From assembly GCF_021390535.1 (NCBI RefSeq), contig NZ_JAJUXG010000014.1, forward strand, positions 1-64,000: a stretch of DNA of 64,000 nt. The letters are read 5' to 3'. The stretch comes from Dyadobacter sp. CY312 (GTDB lineage: Bacteria; Bacteroidota; Bacteroidia; Cytophagales; Spirosomataceae). The notes under the pieces are model-generated. The model ran no database searches, was not told where the DNA came from, and saw only the letters and a program-made list of their open reading frames with translations. The stretch's first letter is position 1. Each line of letters opens with the position of its first letter. Position numbers and translations under genes: made by a program. Shown piece after piece: positions 1 through 7,774 of the stretch.

Positions 1-63
1 AATCCAGTAGCTTTTGAAGCCTTGTATTACCAAAAAGCAGGATGAGATTTAAATTGTAATTAT

Positions 64-618
64 TTAACTAACCCGCAAAAAGTGTAAACCGAAAGTGAAC
101 CACGTCATATCAATTGAGCTTCGCCCAATCAAAATATCCTTTTTTTGAGAGAATTTGTACGGATCTTTTATAAAAAGAAAATGCCTCTTCTTATCCATTT
201 TGAGAATCACAGCATTTTCATTGTTATCACCAATTGGTCTGCTTTTTTGTAAAGTCGGTACATCCGGAACGTGTATTACATCCTTGAACAGTAGATTTGC
301 AGTTAAAGATTGCCTGAAATACCTCGTATGCTCATAAGTATCAAAGTAGTAAGCACTGGGACCTTTAATCTTCTTCATTTCTGATAAGCACACAGCATCC
401 TCTCCTACTTCTTTTTGGTGACTTAATTTGTTATAGTAATCCAACCGACGCCTTATGTAGCCAAGGTCATGCCCATTCGGAATTGACAATTTTTTGGCTA
501 AGTTTTGCTGATAAAATCTACCAGGCACCATTTGCATCAGATAGTTTTTCACATAGGTAGCTATGTTGTTTTTTCTGATGGACAGTAAAATTTTATTAAT
601 GGTCACGCCTACTTTCAT
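64..618 (-). CDS. GT90 (CAP10/LpsA-like) glycosyltransferase, N-terminal part, probably truncated
   Basis: The 184-residue product resembles the N-terminal half of Bacteroidetes family 90 glycosyltransferases, which add sugars to surface polysaccharide. Visible family features are the stretch with SRPIGDNNENAVILK and the following KKRHFLFIKD. The family normally runs past 300 residues. Here the similarity ends just after KKDILIGR, where a conserved Trp-Arg-Gly usually starts the catalytic core, and the frame then runs to a stop. I found no clear continuation in the other two frames down to position 1. It is therefore likely a truncated or frameshifted remnant, though a short functional variant cannot be excluded. 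ATG start at 618. Confidence 0.5.
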   Translation of the reverse strand: MKVGVTINKILLSIRKNNIATYVKNYLMQMVPGRFYQQNLAKKLSIPNGHDLGYIRRRLDYYNKLSHQKEVGEDAVCLSEMKKIKGPSAYYFDTYEHTRYFRQSLTANLLFKDVIHVPDVPTLQKSRPIGDNNENAVILKMDKKRHFLFIKDPYKFSQKKDILIGRSSIDMTWFTFGLHFLRVS

Positions 619-656
619 TGATTATATAAGATATTAGTCCGATCTGTTAATTCGCT

Positions 657-683
657 AACCCCGATTTGCAAGCGGGCGAGCCT
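657..683. repeat. Dispersed palindromic repeat, short copy
   Basis: CCCCGATTTGCAAGCGGG is an imperfect palindrome matching the core of longer repeat copies near 45.54, 48.34 and 50.38 kb. It lies between the GT90-like gene and the end of ruvC. Confidence 0.5.
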
Positions 684-687
684 AAAA

Positions 688-1281
688 CTACTTCACCCTC
701 CCTGGATTTTCTGTCACAAATGCTCCCCAGCCTCCCTTTTTAGATTTTTTGGATGAGCTTGACGAGGTTGATGCAGGTGAATTGGCGTGGTAATGATGGC
801 ATATTGCAATGGCAATTCCATCGGTGGCGTCCATAAACTCTTTACTCAATTCCATTTTCAGTATCTTTTCAAGCATGTAGGCAACTTGCTCCTTCGAGGC
901 ATTGCCGCTTCCTGTAACCGACTGCTTTACCTTTTTGGGCGAATACTCTACAATAGGAATGTCGCGAGCCAAAGCTGCTGCCATGGCAACTCCCTGAGCA
1001 CGGCCAAGTTTCAACATCGACTGCGGATTTTTTCCGTAAAACGGATCTTCAATGGCCATTTCGTCTGGCAGGTAATCGGTGATCAACTGAGAGATACGTT
1101 CAAAGATTTTCTTTAACTTCAGTTCGTGGGTAGTATATTTGCTCAAATGAATCACACCATATTGAACAAGCGTAATTTGCTGACCTTTTACCGAAATAAC
1201 ACCGTAACCCATGATCTGGGTACCGGGATCAACTCCTATTATCACCTTTTCGGGGGCATCAGCCTGCTGCATTTTTATCAT
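688..1281 (-). CDS. ruvC: Crossover junction endodeoxyribonuclease RuvC
   Basis: RuvC resolves Holliday junctions with RuvA and RuvB during recombination repair. The 197-residue product has the family core: IIGVDPGTQIMGYGV with catalytic Asp18, Glu78 in MAIEDPFYGKNPQ, and the C-terminal pair Asp151 and Asp154 in DATDGIAIAICHH, matching the four acidic metal ligands of E. coli RuvC. A Ser/Lys-rich tail of about 30 residues follows. The reading frame extends further upstream, but the family N-terminus fits the ATG at 1281 or the one at 1272. With 1281, its start codon overlaps that of the divergent gene beginning at 1280. Confidence 0.93.
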   Translation of the reverse strand: MIKMQQADAPEKVIIGVDPGTQIMGYGVISVKGQQITLVQYGVIHLSKYTTHELKLKKIFERISQLITDYLPDEMAIEDPFYGKNPQSMLKLGRAQGVAMAAALARDIPIVEYSPKKVKQSVTGSGNASKEQVAYMLEKILKMELSKEFMDATDGIAIAICHHYHANSPASTSSSSSKKSKKGGWGAFVTENPGRVK

Positions 1282-2284
1282 GGTGCAAGATAAGGAACTC
1301 TCCAATCCAAAAGAAAAAAGAAGCTGGCGAAAGCTTTTGTGGCTTGGCAAACTCGTGATCACACTACTTATACTGGGTTATATTTACAAGACTTTCAGAA
1401 ACGAACAAAAAGGCATTGCCGACATAGGGCGCATTTTCAGCAATGTACTCGTATCTGCAAATGCTCCTACACTTGTGCTCATGCTCCTGCTGGTACCAAT
1501 TAACTGGGCATTAGAAAGCATGAAGTGGAAACAACTCGCCAAGCGCGTGGTGGATCTTACATTTTGGGACGCTTTCCGGGGAACGCTAACGGGCCTGGCC
1601 ATAGGCGTTGCCGCACCCGCTCAGTTGGGAGACACCATTGGCAGAGTGGCGGCCTTGAAATCGGATAACCGACTTAAAGCAATTGGCGCTGCGATTGTTT
1701 CCAACGGTATACAATTCTACGTATCCGTCGTCGGTGGAACAATAGGCTGGTTTCTTGTTCAGGATCGGCTTCAGATGAGCGAATCGAGCAAACAGGGACT
1801 GAATTTGCTTTTATTAACCATCATCTTTTCTGTCTGGCTGGTGATGTTGTTTCGGGGAAGGCTTAACGGATGGAATCCTGCAAAAAAATATCTTCAAAAA
1901 TTACTTGGCTACATCAGGATCATTGGTGAATATACCAAATCCGATCTGCTTCTGGCAACCACTTTCGGTAGCCTCCGGTACATTGTATTTCTGTCACAGT
2001 TTGTGCTGGCACTATCGTTATTCGACTTCCGGTTGGGTTTTGTTTCTTTGAGCGCATGCGTAGCACTTATCTTTCTGGCAAAGACACTCATTCCTGCCAT
2101 TAACGTATTAGGCGACTTAGGATTAAGGGAATTTACTGCTCTATTTGTCTTTAAACAGTATAATCTACCACCGGAAGAAATTATTACAGCGACTTTCCTT
2201 ATTTGGATTATCAACGTGCTCGGTCCGATCCTGATTGGTATTTTCCTGATCTGGAAATACAAGTGGAAAAACCTTTTCCGTTAA
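1280..2284 (+). CDS. Flippase-like integral membrane protein (lysylphosphatidylglycerol synthase TM / UPF0104 family)
   Basis: This 334-residue protein has about eight hydrophobic segments after a short Lys/Arg-rich N-terminus and fits the UPF0104/AglD_N group of putative lipid or lipid-linked sugar flippases. Visible family-like stretches are WALESMKWK near residue 77 and GVAAPAQLGDTIGRV near 108. The frame is open upstream to 1211, but that part runs antisense through ruvC. The ATG at 1280 gives the natural start with MVQDKELSN. A GT2 glycosyltransferase follows after 18 bp, so the two probably act together in envelope glycolipid or polysaccharide synthesis. The substrate is unknown. Confidence 0.75.
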   Translation: MVQDKELSNPKEKRSWRKLLWLGKLVITLLILGYIYKTFRNEQKGIADIGRIFSNVLVSANAPTLVLMLLLVPINWALESMKWKQLAKRVVDLTFWDAFRGTLTGLAIGVAAPAQLGDTIGRVAALKSDNRLKAIGAAIVSNGIQFYVSVVGGTIGWFLVQDRLQMSESSKQGLNLLLLTIIFSVWLVMLFRGRLNGWNPAKKYLQKLLGYIRIIGEYTKSDLLLATTFGSLRYIVFLSQFVLALSLFDFRLGFVSLSACVALIFLAKTLIPAINVLGDLGLREFTALFVFKQYNLPPEEIITATFLIWIINVLGPILIGIFLIWKYKWKNLFR

Positions 2285-2302
2285 AGTTTTGCTTCAACAA
2301 CC

Positions 2303-3448
2303 ATGCAAGAATATATACTTCCCGTTCTTATTTCAATACTCTGGATTTTGGCCGGAAGCTATTTTATATTCACCGTTTCACTAAAATATTTATGGAATAA
2401 ATTACCTCAAAAGTTCTTGTCAAATTCAAAGGACAATTTCATTACCGTTATTGTTCCGGTACGAAACGAGCAGGACAACATCGCAAATCTCCTCTTAGAC
2501 CTCAATCAGCAAAGCATGTCTCCGGCGCAGTTTGAAGTGTTGATTATGGATGACGGCTCCACGGATCGGACAGCAGAACTGGTTCAAAAATGCATACAGG
2601 ACTTCTCCATCTCCATCCAATTAATTGCGCTTCCGGAAGAAAAGACAACCTCTCCCAAAAAGCGCGCGATTGAAACAGCCCTAGCCATTGCAAAAGGAAA
2701 TTTGATTGTAGCAACCGATGGAGACTGTCGCGTAGGCTCTGAATGGTTACAATCAATAGCAGATTGCTACGCGGAAACCGGTGCAAAGCTCATCAGCGGA
2801 CCGGTGACATTCACAGAAGAGAACAACTTGACAGACCATTTGCAAACCGTGGAATTTGCTAGTTTAATAGGAAGTGGAGCGAGCGCCATTTCAGCTGGTT
2901 TTCCGTCTCTTTGCAACGGAGCCAACATGGCTTATGAAAAGCAGACCTTTTATGAGGTTGGCGGTTATGATGGCGTACGACACATTGCTTCGGGTGACGA
3001 TGAATTTCTGATGCACAAAATCGCCGCAAAATATCCTTCCAGCATTCATTTTCTTAAAGATTCGAGAGCCGTCGTCAGAACCTCACCTCATAAAAACTGG
3101 ACATTGTTTTTCCGTCAGAGAAAACGGTGGGCCAGTAAATGGAAGCATTATCAAAGCAAAACACCACTGGTTCTGGCGCTATATGTTTTTCTCTGCAATT
3201 TCGCATTAATAGCCGCCGCCGGCCTTTTCCTTACCAGCTACATATCAGCAAACACATTTGTATTTCTCACAGCCTTGAAAGTCGTCCCGGAATGGCTGTT
3301 CCTGGGATCTGTTTTGCGCTTTCTCAACAAAGGCAAATCCATTCTGTATATTCCTGTTACCCAGCTTATTTACCCCTTCTACGTCTGCTTTTTCGGACTG
3401 GCTGCGCAAAAGCCGGAGTATGAATGGAAAGGACGAAAGCTGGTGTAG
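2303..3448 (+). CDS. Family 2 glycosyltransferase, membrane anchored
   Basis: A 381-residue inverting GT2 enzyme of the cellulose-synthase-like type. An N-terminal membrane segment (about residues 5-28) precedes the GT-A domain. That domain carries VIVPVRNEQDNI for nucleotide binding, MDDGSTD, ATDGDCRV as the metal-binding DxD-like motif, the SGDDEFL acceptor or base motif and QRKRWASKW, the QxxRW-like motif. Two or three membrane helices follow near residues 290-370. It is probably co-transcribed with the flippase-like gene 18 bp upstream. The sugar and acceptor cannot be told from sequence. Confidence 0.85.
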   Translation: MQEYILPVLISILWILAGSYFIFTVSLKYLWNKLPQKFLSNSKDNFITVIVPVRNEQDNIANLLLDLNQQSMSPAQFEVLIMDDGSTDRTAELVQKCIQDFSISIQLIALPEEKTTSPKKRAIETALAIAKGNLIVATDGDCRVGSEWLQSIADCYAETGAKLISGPVTFTEENNLTDHLQTVEFASLIGSGASAISAGFPSLCNGANMAYEKQTFYEVGGYDGVRHIASGDDEFLMHKIAAKYPSSIHFLKDSRAVVRTSPHKNWTLFFRQRKRWASKWKHYQSKTPLVLALYVFLCNFALIAAAGLFLTSYISANTFVFLTALKVVPEWLFLGSVLRFLNKGKSILYIPVTQLIYPFYVCFFGLAAQKPEYEWKGRKLV

Positions 3449-4340
3449 GCTGTAATGTATGAGTCAGGAGTTTTCTGTTAATAGTGTTCAAAGGCGTAAC
3501 ACTAACTAGTGTCGTGTCCCGCGTGAAATGACAGTTACAATAAGTTGCGTCTGAGAGCGAATGTCACCCTGAGCTTTTGTAAATGACTAATTGACAATGA
3601 ATTACAATACAGCCCGTACTTCGGCTCCGCTACCATTGACGCTTTTTATAAGTTATTGATTAATAATAATTTATAATTGGTCGCTCGCCCTTCTACCGTA
3701 GCGGCGGCCGCTCCGCTGCCATGGACACATTGAATAAAGTACACTTGATGTAACAAAAAAAAGATAGAGGGTTGCAGGTTCCAAAGCGGTGCTTGGCGAG
3801 ACGTGTGCGCTGGTTCGACGAAAAAGCGGGGTGCGCGTATGCCATGCGAATGGAAGCATTTTTTCGTCTTGATTTTTTTGCGGCCGCCGCTGCGGTTACT
3901 TTTTTTATCAAGAAAAAAAGTAAGAGCACTGAAAGCTACTACTAAGCCATTTGACAAGTAATTGATTATTAGCATTTTGAGCCTGACCTATTGGGCTTCG
4001 ACAAGCTCAGTCTGACAAACGTTTTTGCTAATTTTAAGAGCAAAAGTGTCATTTTCAAAGAGCTTGTTTGCTCCAAAAAATAGTTACTCAGGGTGACACT
4101 ATCTAAGGCGTCATCGCGCCGGCGACCCGGTTATATTGTTTTTTTATAAAATATAATTATTCCTCAGCATGACAACCACTTTAAGCGTCATCGCACCGGC
4201 CGGTACGCCGGAGCGGACCCGGTCATATTTTTTTTTATGTAATACAATCATTCCTCAGCATGACAACGGTCAATTTACAGGTGACACGACAATAGTACAG
4301 AGTCTTACATTGTCTCACAGAGAAGCGTGTCCGCCGGGCA
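3449..4340. other. Long intergenic region rich in short repeats, no supported gene
   Basis: I see no credible gene here; the open frames present are low-complexity and lack codon bias. The region holds several repeats. GTCACCCTGAG at 3563-3573 and its reverse complement CTCAGGGTGAC at 4088-4098 form an inverted pair. GGCTTCGACAAGCTCAGTCTGAC (near 3993-4015) is a common Bacteroidetes intergenic element. CTCCGCTACCATTGACGC (near 3625) and CTCCGCTGCCATGGACAC (near 3711) are similar. TTACTTTTTTTATCAAG then GAAAAAAAGTAAG (near 3896-3925) can form an A/T hairpin. Confidence 0.5.
4108..4267. repeat. Two imperfect tandem repeat units of 70-83 bp
   Basis: Unit A (4108-4176) and unit B (4185-4267) share the order GCGTCATCGC, CCGG, GACCCGGT, a T-rich run, and ATTCCTCAGCATGACAAC. 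Unit B carries an extra GCCGGTACGCCGGAGC palindrome. The T-rich runs and palindromes suggest a duplicated non-coding element. Confidence 0.6.
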
Positions 4341-4376
4341 TAAAAAAAACCTGCCGTAGAATATCACAGCAGGTTT
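4341..4376 (-). terminator. Rho-independent terminator of the choice-of-anchor A gene
   Basis: AAACCTGC at 4347-4354 pairs with GCAGGTTT at 4369-4376. On the minus strand the stem is followed by a run of T's, about 25 bp after the stop codon at 4401. Confidence 0.75.
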
Positions 4377-4400
4377 AAGTTTATACTAACGTTGAAAGCT

Positions 4401-6506
4401 TTATTTTTTCAATATTTTGGATGAATGTTTTCCTTCACCATTCACAATGTTGACAATGTAAATTCCTTGTACCAACCCCTGAACATCCACCTTCACATCA
4501 GTTTGGTTGGGTGCAGGAATTACACTGGAAACTTTTTTACCGCCTGCTGTAATTATCTCAACGGACTTTACAGGTGAAAAACTTTTCACGTTAAGCTCGT
4601 CCTGTGCAGGGTTCGGATAAAAATCAACTGTAAGGCGTGTATCGCAGGTACCCGTTGCCACGCTACGTACCGTGCTGTAATCGATAGTTCCATCCAGATC
4701 AACCTGCTGAAGACGATAATAAAAGAATTTCGAAGGAGTGCTTTCTGACGAAAAAGGCGAATCCGTGTAGCTGTAATTGCTGTTGGACTCCACAAATTTA
4801 ATTTGCCCAAGTGAAGCAAAATTTCTGGCGTCTGCTGAACGCTGCACAACAAAGTGAGAAAAATTCTTTGCTTCGGTCACTTTCCATTTTAGCTCAACAT
4901 CACAGTTTACCTTTGCTGCTGAGAAGCCTGAAACAGTAACCGGAAGTGATATCGATGGTGCGGTACGACATGCATCTGTGGAAGCAGGATAAGTAATATC
5001 AATTGTTTCGGACATTCCCGCCGTTACACGAATCTTAGCGCCTGGTTGCAGGATGCTTGCGAAAGTATCTTCAACCGGCTCCCATTTTCCCTGATTCTTC
5101 TGCCATCCCGGATATGCTATGCTTTCTCCCTGCGGCGTAACCTCAGCCCCCGGAAACAAAACCTCGCCTGTAAGTGGCTGGTTATCGTTTTCCATAATAA
5201 CATCACCTTTTCCGTTGATCCATTCAATTGTGGCAGATGTTGTGCTTCTGGACATTGGACCGGTAACAGCGTAAGACACATAAGGAGCATTGTCAATACA
5301 CTCCGGTTTCGCCGAAACTTGGATTGTAGGTTCAACCGGTGGTTCAGCAACAGAAGGCAGGAACGGATAGTAATGAATCTCACCACCGCTGTGTATTAAA
5401 CTCTGAGATATAACCTGACCATTTATATTGTTGGAGCCCTGCTTGATCAGATTTGCCTGTGGCGCAAACACAGTACCGTTTATTTCAGCGTTACCGGCAA
5501 GTTTAATAGTCTCTTTTGCATCCACAAAATTGAATATGACCAATCCGCCCTGTCCTGACGCCAAACCACCGATCTGAGGAAAACGCATCGCACTGTTTCC
5601 ATTTTTTGAAACAAATGCATCAAAGTCAACGATGTTTATAATTAAGCCAAATTTACCATTGTAAGTAGTGGTTCCCGGCTGGGAACCCTGAGGAACTCCT
5701 TCCATATTGATGTTGCCAATACCGTCCCAAACCTCAGCTGATACTGTGAGGACATTTAGCTGAGAAGGATCAACAATGATCTTGGGATTATTTCCAATTA
5801 CCGAACGGTTACGGTATGGTCCTACCGGAGCATTCTCATTTATATTTCCGTTCTGATCGCGGATTGCCAGGTTATCTGCCAGTTGAGCAAGCTGTGCTGA
5901 TCGTTGTTTCAGCTTTACAAATGCTCCATCCACGTCTATCAAATTGTCTCCTGAACCAAATACGTTTTGACATACTCCATTGACATTTTCATCAATAGCC
6001 GGCTTAAAAGTATTGATACCAGCATTGATGTTAATATTAGGACTACTGTCATAACCCTTTGTAGAACTGGTAATTCTAATATTGGAAGCGGCATTGTTCT
6101 GATCCCGATACCACACTTTTAGTGAAGTAAAAGATTCATCGTTGGTTTGGCAATTACCAATTTTAACGTAGTTATTGCCATTAATAGCAAGACTTCCGCC
6201 TGCCAGTTTTACGTTCCCTCTTACTGCAAGAGCGATGGAAGCGCCGTTCACCTGGTAATTGCCGATCTTAGAATCGAAGCTGATCTGATATTGGCCGGTT
6301 GTTAAATTGCCCCCGATTGCAATAGGTCCTTCTGTTTCATGATTGCTAAGGGTTACATCACCCTTGCTAAAAACGTTGAAATTCATTGCGGCGCTTGTGG
6401 GACTTTGCGCAAATACATACTGATTAAAAATGAAAATAGATGTAAGGAGAGTTAAAAGTAAATTTTTCACTAAGCTGGTTGAATTTAATAATTGTCTATT
6501 CAACAA
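4401..6506 (-). CDS. T9SS-secreted choice-of-anchor A family surface protein
   Basis: A 701-residue secreted protein. Residues 1-34 form a signal peptide ending near FAQS. The next 350 residues match the choice-of-anchor A type: NVFSKGDVTLSNHETEGPIA, repeated GGNL / VRGNVKLAGGSL strands, and a later FNFVDAKETIKLAGNAEINGTVFAP segment typical of its beta-helix-like fold. A middle domain follows, then a fibronectin-like section (VSGFSAAKVNCDVELKW). The C-terminus is a Por tail (DFYPNPAQDELNVKS to SSKILKK), which directs type IX secretion and surface attachment. The role is probably adhesive. It is monocistronic with its own terminator. A second protein of the same architecture lies at 19077-20534. 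Confidence 0.85.
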   Translation of the reverse strand: MLNRQLLNSTSLVKNLLLTLLTSIFIFNQYVFAQSPTSAAMNFNVFSKGDVTLSNHETEGPIAIGGNLTTGQYQISFDSKIGNYQVNGASIALAVRGNVKLAGGSLAINGNNYVKIGNCQTNDESFTSLKVWYRDQNNAASNIRITSSTKGYDSSPNININAGINTFKPAIDENVNGVCQNVFGSGDNLIDVDGAFVKLKQRSAQLAQLADNLAIRDQNGNINENAPVGPYRNRSVIGNNPKIIVDPSQLNVLTVSAEVWDGIGNINMEGVPQGSQPGTTTYNGKFGLIINIVDFDAFVSKNGNSAMRFPQIGGLASGQGGLVIFNFVDAKETIKLAGNAEINGTVFAPQANLIKQGSNNINGQVISQSLIHSGGEIHYYPFLPSVAEPPVEPTIQVSAKPECIDNAPYVSYAVTGPMSRSTTSATIEWINGKGDVIMENDNQPLTGEVLFPGAEVTPQGESIAYPGWQKNQGKWEPVEDTFASILQPGAKIRVTAGMSETIDITYPASTDACRTAPSISLPVTVSGFSAAKVNCDVELKWKVTEAKNFSHFVVQRSADARNFASLGQIKFVESNSNYSYTDSPFSSESTPSKFFYYRLQQVDLDGTIDYSTVRSVATGTCDTRLTVDFYPNPAQDELNVKSFSPVKSVEIITAGGKKVSSVIPAPNQTDVKVDVQGLVQGIYIVNIVNGEGKHSSKILKK

Positions 6507-6816
6507 ATATAAAACCCATATTCAGCACCCTTAAGTATTTGGGATGACTCCCCAGTTCCTTGGGGTTAATTTCTATTCTACTGGGGTTTACTAGAACAAC
6601 AAATAGTATTTTTAGGATACACGCTGAAATACATTTGTCGAACATCTACACCAATGTCAACTAATACCAAAAACAAAAAAAATGACCATCTGCAATAGAA
6701 GGTCATTTTTTAGCATAGAAGATGAATTTATTCCATCTATTATGAAAAACTAAAACTACAATTAATTGTAAACTATTTTTGTATTTAACCAAGACTAAAA
6801 TTCTCGTCGATTCACA
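6507..6816. other. Intergenic region between surface protein and XRE/S24 regulator
   Basis: No gene seen. It should contain the promoter of the minus-strand surface protein. Near 6548-6566 there is a small CCCCAG/TTGGGG hairpin with a third CTGGGG copy at about 6580. A terminator hairpin sits at 6677-6712. Confidence 0.5.
6677..6712 (-). terminator. Terminator hairpin downstream of the XRE/S24 regulator
   Basis: AAAATGACC near 6680 pairs with GGTCATTTT at 6701-6709 around a 13-base loop. The minus strand shows a long T-run after the stem, about 100 bp past the regulator's stop. Confidence 0.65.
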
Positions 6817-7674
6817 TCAGTTGCTCGATCCAAGACTTCCTCTGGTGGTTAATTCCTTAATTTCGAGCTGCATTTCCTGCAACATTTTAAGCAATTGCTG
6901 CATGTCTGTTTGCGGCTCCGGCAGCTGCTTGCTGTGGAAACTATAGTATTCCCAAATTTCAAGTACATCTGTTATCTGCACCGTATAGGCAAAATACTGC
7001 TTGTTAAAGGATTGGAGTACCATGGTTCCGTTATTATTGATGGTAACCTGTTTAAAAACAAAATCCTGATCACCCCGCAGAATCACAATGCAGGGAGTCT
7101 GAGGTTTTATCCTCGTCCAATCCTGAACGTACCTCGTAATAATATCGCTTCCCTCAGGTACCGGCAGCATTGAATCACCTGTTGTAGGAAACATTCTAAA
7201 CGTCCCGTTTTTGGGAAGGTTAGGTAAGTTGAATTTAGGGAGTGTTGCCAAAAATTCCGGATCACTAAATCCAGACCGGTAACCAGCTTTTGCTTTCACC
7301 GGAACATATTCGATATTTTCGTTCTCTTCCTTGTCGACAGTAACAGCGAGCACCCTTATGTTACTGCCCTGCATAAATAGTTCGCTGCCCGCTTCAAGGT
7401 CTTTTATCTTTTGCTCCGACAACTTACCCAGATCAATCTTAAGTAAACTATCAATACTCATTCTGAAAAACTCAGAAAAGTTGATCAGGTCTTCAATAGT
7501 AGGATTTGCAGTTCTACCACTCTCATGCGCATTTAGTTTGACACGGGTAATGCCTAATTTCTCTGCCAATACTTCCTGACTTAGCTTCTGACGCAGACGG
7601 AGAAATTTAATGTTTACTGACCAAAACATTTCCTGAGTTCTCATAATCTTATTGATATTTATAAAATCAAACAT
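6817..7674 (-). CDS. LexA-like XRE-family regulator with S24 peptidase domain
   Basis: Up to 285 residues. An N-terminal helix-turn-helix (KLSQEVLAEKLGITRVKLN, about 30-48) is followed by a linker and a C-terminal S24 (LexA/UmuD/CI) domain. The candidate self-cleavage site is Ala130-Gly131 in KAKAGYRSGF. Ser168 in TTGDSMLP and Lys208 in FVFKQV form the Ser-Lys dyad, with spacing close to LexA. It is likely a repressor that self-cleaves upon a stress signal, possibly RecA-mediated. A coiled-coil-like acidic tail ends the protein. In-frame ATGs at 7674, 7644 and 7629 are all possible starts; family alignment of the HTH favours one of the two shorter forms. It is divergent from the carotenoid operon. 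Confidence 0.8.
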   Translation of the reverse strand: MFDFININKIMRTQEMFWSVNIKFLRLRQKLSQEVLAEKLGITRVKLNAHESGRTANPTIEDLINFSEFFRMSIDSLLKIDLGKLSEQKIKDLEAGSELFMQGSNIRVLAVTVDKEENENIEYVPVKAKAGYRSGFSDPEFLATLPKFNLPNLPKNGTFRMFPTTGDSMLPVPEGSDIITRYVQDWTRIKPQTPCIVILRGDQDFVFKQVTINNNGTMVLQSFNKQYFAYTVQITDVLEIWEYYSFHSKQLPEPQTDMQQLLKMLQEMQLEIKELTTRGSLGSSN

Positions 7675-7690
7675 ACGATACTTACAATAT

Positions 7691-7722
7691 CAAATGTAGG
7701 ATCAAATTTTTATTTTCACAAA
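7691..7722 (-). promoter_or_regulatory. Bacteroidetes-type promoter for the XRE/S24 gene
   Basis: On the minus strand a TTTG (-33 type, 7719-7722) is separated by exactly 20 bp from TACATTTG (-7 type TAnnTTTG, 7691-7698). This fits the Bacteroidetes sigma-A consensus and lies just upstream of the regulator start. Confidence 0.6.
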
Positions 7723-7736
7723 AAATATCAAAAATA

Positions 7737-7774
7737 ATTTTGTTTAACTATTTTTGATAAAAGTTAAACAAAAT
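7737..7774. promoter_or_regulatory. Perfect 12-bp inverted repeat, candidate operator of the carotenoid operon
   Basis: ATTTTGTTTAAC (7737-7748) and GTTAAACAAAAT (7763-7774) are exact reverse complements around a 14-bp spacer. The spacer contains TATTTTTG (7749-7756), which fits the TAnnTTTG -7 element on the plus strand. The right arm reaches into the ATG of the MerR gene (7773). A dimeric repressor bound here would cover the promoter, so autoregulation by the CarH-like protein is likely. The divergent XRE gene may be affected too. Confidence 0.6.

Noticed and set aside
787..1116. 109-codon plus-strand frame opposite ruvC
   Set aside because: Lies entirely antisense to the well-conserved ruvC gene; a shadow frame.
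3646..3975. 109-codon minus-strand frame in the long spacer
   Set aside because: Low-complexity composition, overlaps repeats, overlapping frames equally open, no domain or signal recognisable.
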